Shown: piece after piece, positions 61,723-64,000 of the stretch
Position numbering within the stretch: the stretch's first letter is position 1
Layout of the letters: each line of letters starts with the position of its first letter
Assembly: GCF_030253575.1 (NCBI RefSeq)
Contig: NC_080568.1
Coordinates: forward strand, 12,337,001-12,401,000
Reading direction: 5' to 3'
DNA: 64,000 nt
Source of the DNA: Rhododendron vialii
Lineage: Eukaryota; Streptophyta; Magnoliopsida; Ericales; Ericaceae
The notes under the pieces: generated by a model
Database searches by the model: none
Told to the model about the DNA's origin: nothing
The model's input: only the letters and a program-made list of their open reading frames with translations
Program-made: the position numbers and the translations under genes

Positions 61723-64000
61723 CTAAGAACGAGCTAGGTGGTTGAGCTGGTCCTCGGGCGCAGGTGCATTTGGATCGGCCTGGTTCCCGAGGCCCTGGTC
61801 CTCGGACGCAGGCTCCACCACCTCCTCCTCTTCCTCAGGAAGGACAAGCTCTTCGGGAGGCGCCTCGGGAAGCATTTGGAGATCAGAGTCTTCAGGGAGG
61901 TTGAGCCTCCTCACCAAGGCTTCATGGCCATACCGAAGGCCGTCCAAGAAACGGTCCCGATGCAGTTCAGCCTCAATCTCCCGAACCTACTTTTTATACT
62001 CTACTCCGGCTGCGTCCCAACCTTCATCGTAGCCTCCCTTCCTCACGAAATCAACCTCCGTGGCCCGGGTGACTCGCAATGTGTTGGCATCCTCCTCGGT
62101 CTTGGCGGCTCTGGTCTCTGCCTCCACCCTCTCCCCGTCGCACCTTTAGAAGTCCGCCAGGTAGAGCTCGCAAGTCTCCCGAGCCAATTTGAGGTCTTCC
62201 TCCTTCCGAGCCAACTCCCAAGCAAGCTTCTCGGTCTTTTCTTCCTGCACCTTGCACCGGTCATTGATAGCCAATGCCCGAGCTCCCGCCTGCAAACAAA
62301 TAACAAAGGAAATTCACCAAGTGCAAACATTCAGATTGAAAAGAACGGGACGCAAACCATTAACTTACATTGAAAAGGGCCTGAGCTATCTCGGCCGTGA
62401 CGTCCTCGGTCAGTCCAGTGACAGCCCAGGCATCCCTCGGAAGAATGCTTCCTCGGAGCATCCCGAAGGCCACTCCGAGGTTTTTGACACTGTCGACGTG
62501 GTGGATCTGGCGGCCGGCAAAGTGACGGAACTCCGGAGCCCAGGGGAGTTCCCTCGGATTGACCCAGGAGCCCTCCTCCGCTCCACCGGTCCCCCCTTCG
62601 AGCTCTTCCTGTTCCTCCTCGATCAGGATCGTCTCCTGATCCCTCCCTTCTTCGTCTCCCCCCTCGCGCCGAGTCCTCCTCTCGGGGGGCTCCTGTGGTG
62701 AAACAGGAGTCGCCCTCGAAGTCCCGGTGCCAGGAGTACCGGGGACTGTTCCCCTGCCCCGACCAGCCGGCCTCCGGCGCCTGAGATTCAACACCTCGCG
62801 AGTTCCAGGGCCCGCCATTTCCTCGCTCAAACCGGTCCTCTCCGGCGTCTCGCAATCAACCTCCTCGCGAATGACTCCCCGAGGCGCGGATGTGCTTCCC
62901 TCGGCTTCGTTCTCTCCGCCTGCCCTCCTATCCCCCCTTCCTGCACCTCTTCCGGCTCTCCCTCCTCGGCCTCATCCTCGGCCTGCCCTTGGAACCCCCT
63001 GCTGCCTCGGTTTCTTCTTCAAAAAGCCCGTGTAAGTTGGGATATACCCGAGCAGCTTTGGTGCGTACCGGCTTGTTATGGGAATGGCGTAGGCCGCTGT
63101 AATCCGGGCCCGGTCAGCTCTTTCCCGAAGCCCTTGAACGATTCCCTCAGCTGCAAGACAACCAAAACAAGGAATCAGTATAAGTATGCTGGGTATAACA
63201 AAAACATACAAAGCATCTACTGAAGATAAATTTCTACCAACCAGAAGCCCCGGTCCCAAACTGCACTCGGGTAATGGTATCTGCATTCTCCCCGGGCCCG
63301 AACATAAAATTGCCGATCACCGAGAGGTAAATGTTTGCCCACTCCTCGGAGTTGGGGAGACGGTCGACAAGGAACGTGTCATACCCCGTCCTGCACGAGA
63401 GGTAGTATCGGTTGCTCTCTCGGTTGACTCCTACGAGGTATACTCCGAAGAGTTCCTCGACCCCAAAGGTCAAGTTGAATTGCCTCCTCAGCTCAATAAC
63501 GCTTGTGATGATTCGGTAGGAGTTTACTGTGAGCTGGGAGGAGGTAAGAGAAAGGGTCCGGAGAACTCGTCGAACAAACTGATGAAGGGGGAATCTGATC
63601 CCTCCCTCAGTAACTGCCATCAAGGGAAAAATCAATTCCCCTGGTCGGTGAGGAAGGGTCTTGGGGTTGTTGTCAGGAAGCAGCCGGACCTCTACATCCG
63701 GAGGGATGCTGTAAACCCTCCTGAACTAGGCGTAGGCAGCCGGGGTCCCATTAAAATATTGGTTCAGATAGGGACACGGTCTCATCGGCCTCCTTCGTCC
63801 CCAAACCTCCTCGGGGGCATCGGCGAATGGGCCCGGTCCGTGGCTCGAAGTACTAGGGATTTCCATCTCCCAAGGAGCGAAGGCTGTGACGGGGCGTGAA
63901 GCTCTAAGAGGGTCCGAAGGCTCGATGACGTCCAATGGGATTCGGTAAACGGCTCGGGCACGACACTCCTCAAAGATTTCCTCAAGGTCGGCAGAAGAGG
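61723..64000 (-). pseudogene. Antisense ORF of the Tat element (putative gypsy type transposon domain), decayed
   Basis: Minus-strand exons, running off the window at 64000: 64000-63242, 63150-62369 and 62289-61723, with GT-AG introns and agreeing phases. The first exon holds the conserved stretch GIRFPLHQFVRRVLRTL, FGVEELFGVYLVG and RTGYDTFLV, which I assign to the plant 'putative gypsy type transposon' (Transposase_28) family. The middle exon is Arg/Gly-rich, then has a PWAPEFRHF region. The last exon looks coiled-coil (CKVQEEKTEKLAWELARKEED) and ends in an acidic tail. In-frame stops: TAG 63726-63728, TGA 62972-62974, TAA 62146-62148, TAG 61987-61989. Antisense genes between integrase and 3' LTR are known in Tat relatives; their function is unknown. 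Confidence 0.75.

Noticed and set aside
62331-62855. Alternative minus-strand frame overlapping the antisense exon
   Set aside because: It is a shadow of the exon 63150-62369, whose frame is supported by splice phase and family similarity.

Overview
The window reads as nuclear DNA of a flowering plant, probably a eudicot. Genes are split by GT-AG introns of 0.1 to 5.5 kb, intergenic DNA is AT-rich, and the transposons are plant types: Stowaway and foldback MITEs, tRNA-derived SINEs, a RepHel/RPA Helitron and a Tat-lineage Ty3/Gypsy element. I cannot name the species. All introns were assembled by eye from splice signals, reading phase and family knowledge; no search was run.

Host genes. (1) 3623-8856, plus strand: lipid phosphate phosphatase (PAP2/LPP2-like), seven coding exons, 321 residues, all catalytic motifs present. 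A SINE and a Mutator-like MITE sit in its introns, and three foldback elements lie around its 5' end. (2) 11103-11405, plus: a small intronless 100-residue ORF of unknown function. (3) 37822-48507, minus: a type-B two-component response regulator, five exons, 657 residues, receiver plus GARP DNA-binding domain. One of its two acidic-pocket aspartates is replaced by glycine. Its introns hold tandem arrays, a segmental duplication and nested transposons.

Region 13950-33264 is the most unusual part. It is bounded by inverted repeats of about 220 bp and by a perfect 9-bp direct duplication, and it splits an older foldback element whose halves lie at 13864-13949 and 33265-33604. I read it as one 19.3-kb Mutator-like (MULE) insertion. 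It carries a five-exon gene with two B3-like segments (15404-16852, 332 residues, not recognised), a Helitron (core 20092-28447, ending in a classic hairpin plus CTAG) with a RepHel gene broken by one stop codon and an intact RPA-like gene, and a 2.9-kb palindrome of two LTRs facing each other (28606-31528) flanked by a perfect 5-bp duplication. No MULE transposase was seen.

Region 48.5-54.2 kb is intergenic, with SINE copies of two families, Stowaway-like ends and the 3' end of an old minus-strand Gypsy element. From 54256 to the window edge lies a decayed Tat-lineage Gypsy element: 5' LTR, gag-pol with five in-frame stops and two frameshifts, then a spliced antisense ORF of the 'putative gypsy type transposon' class with four more stops. 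Almost every stop fits a C-to-T change on one strand, as expected from methylated-cytosine decay. The 3' LTR is outside the window.
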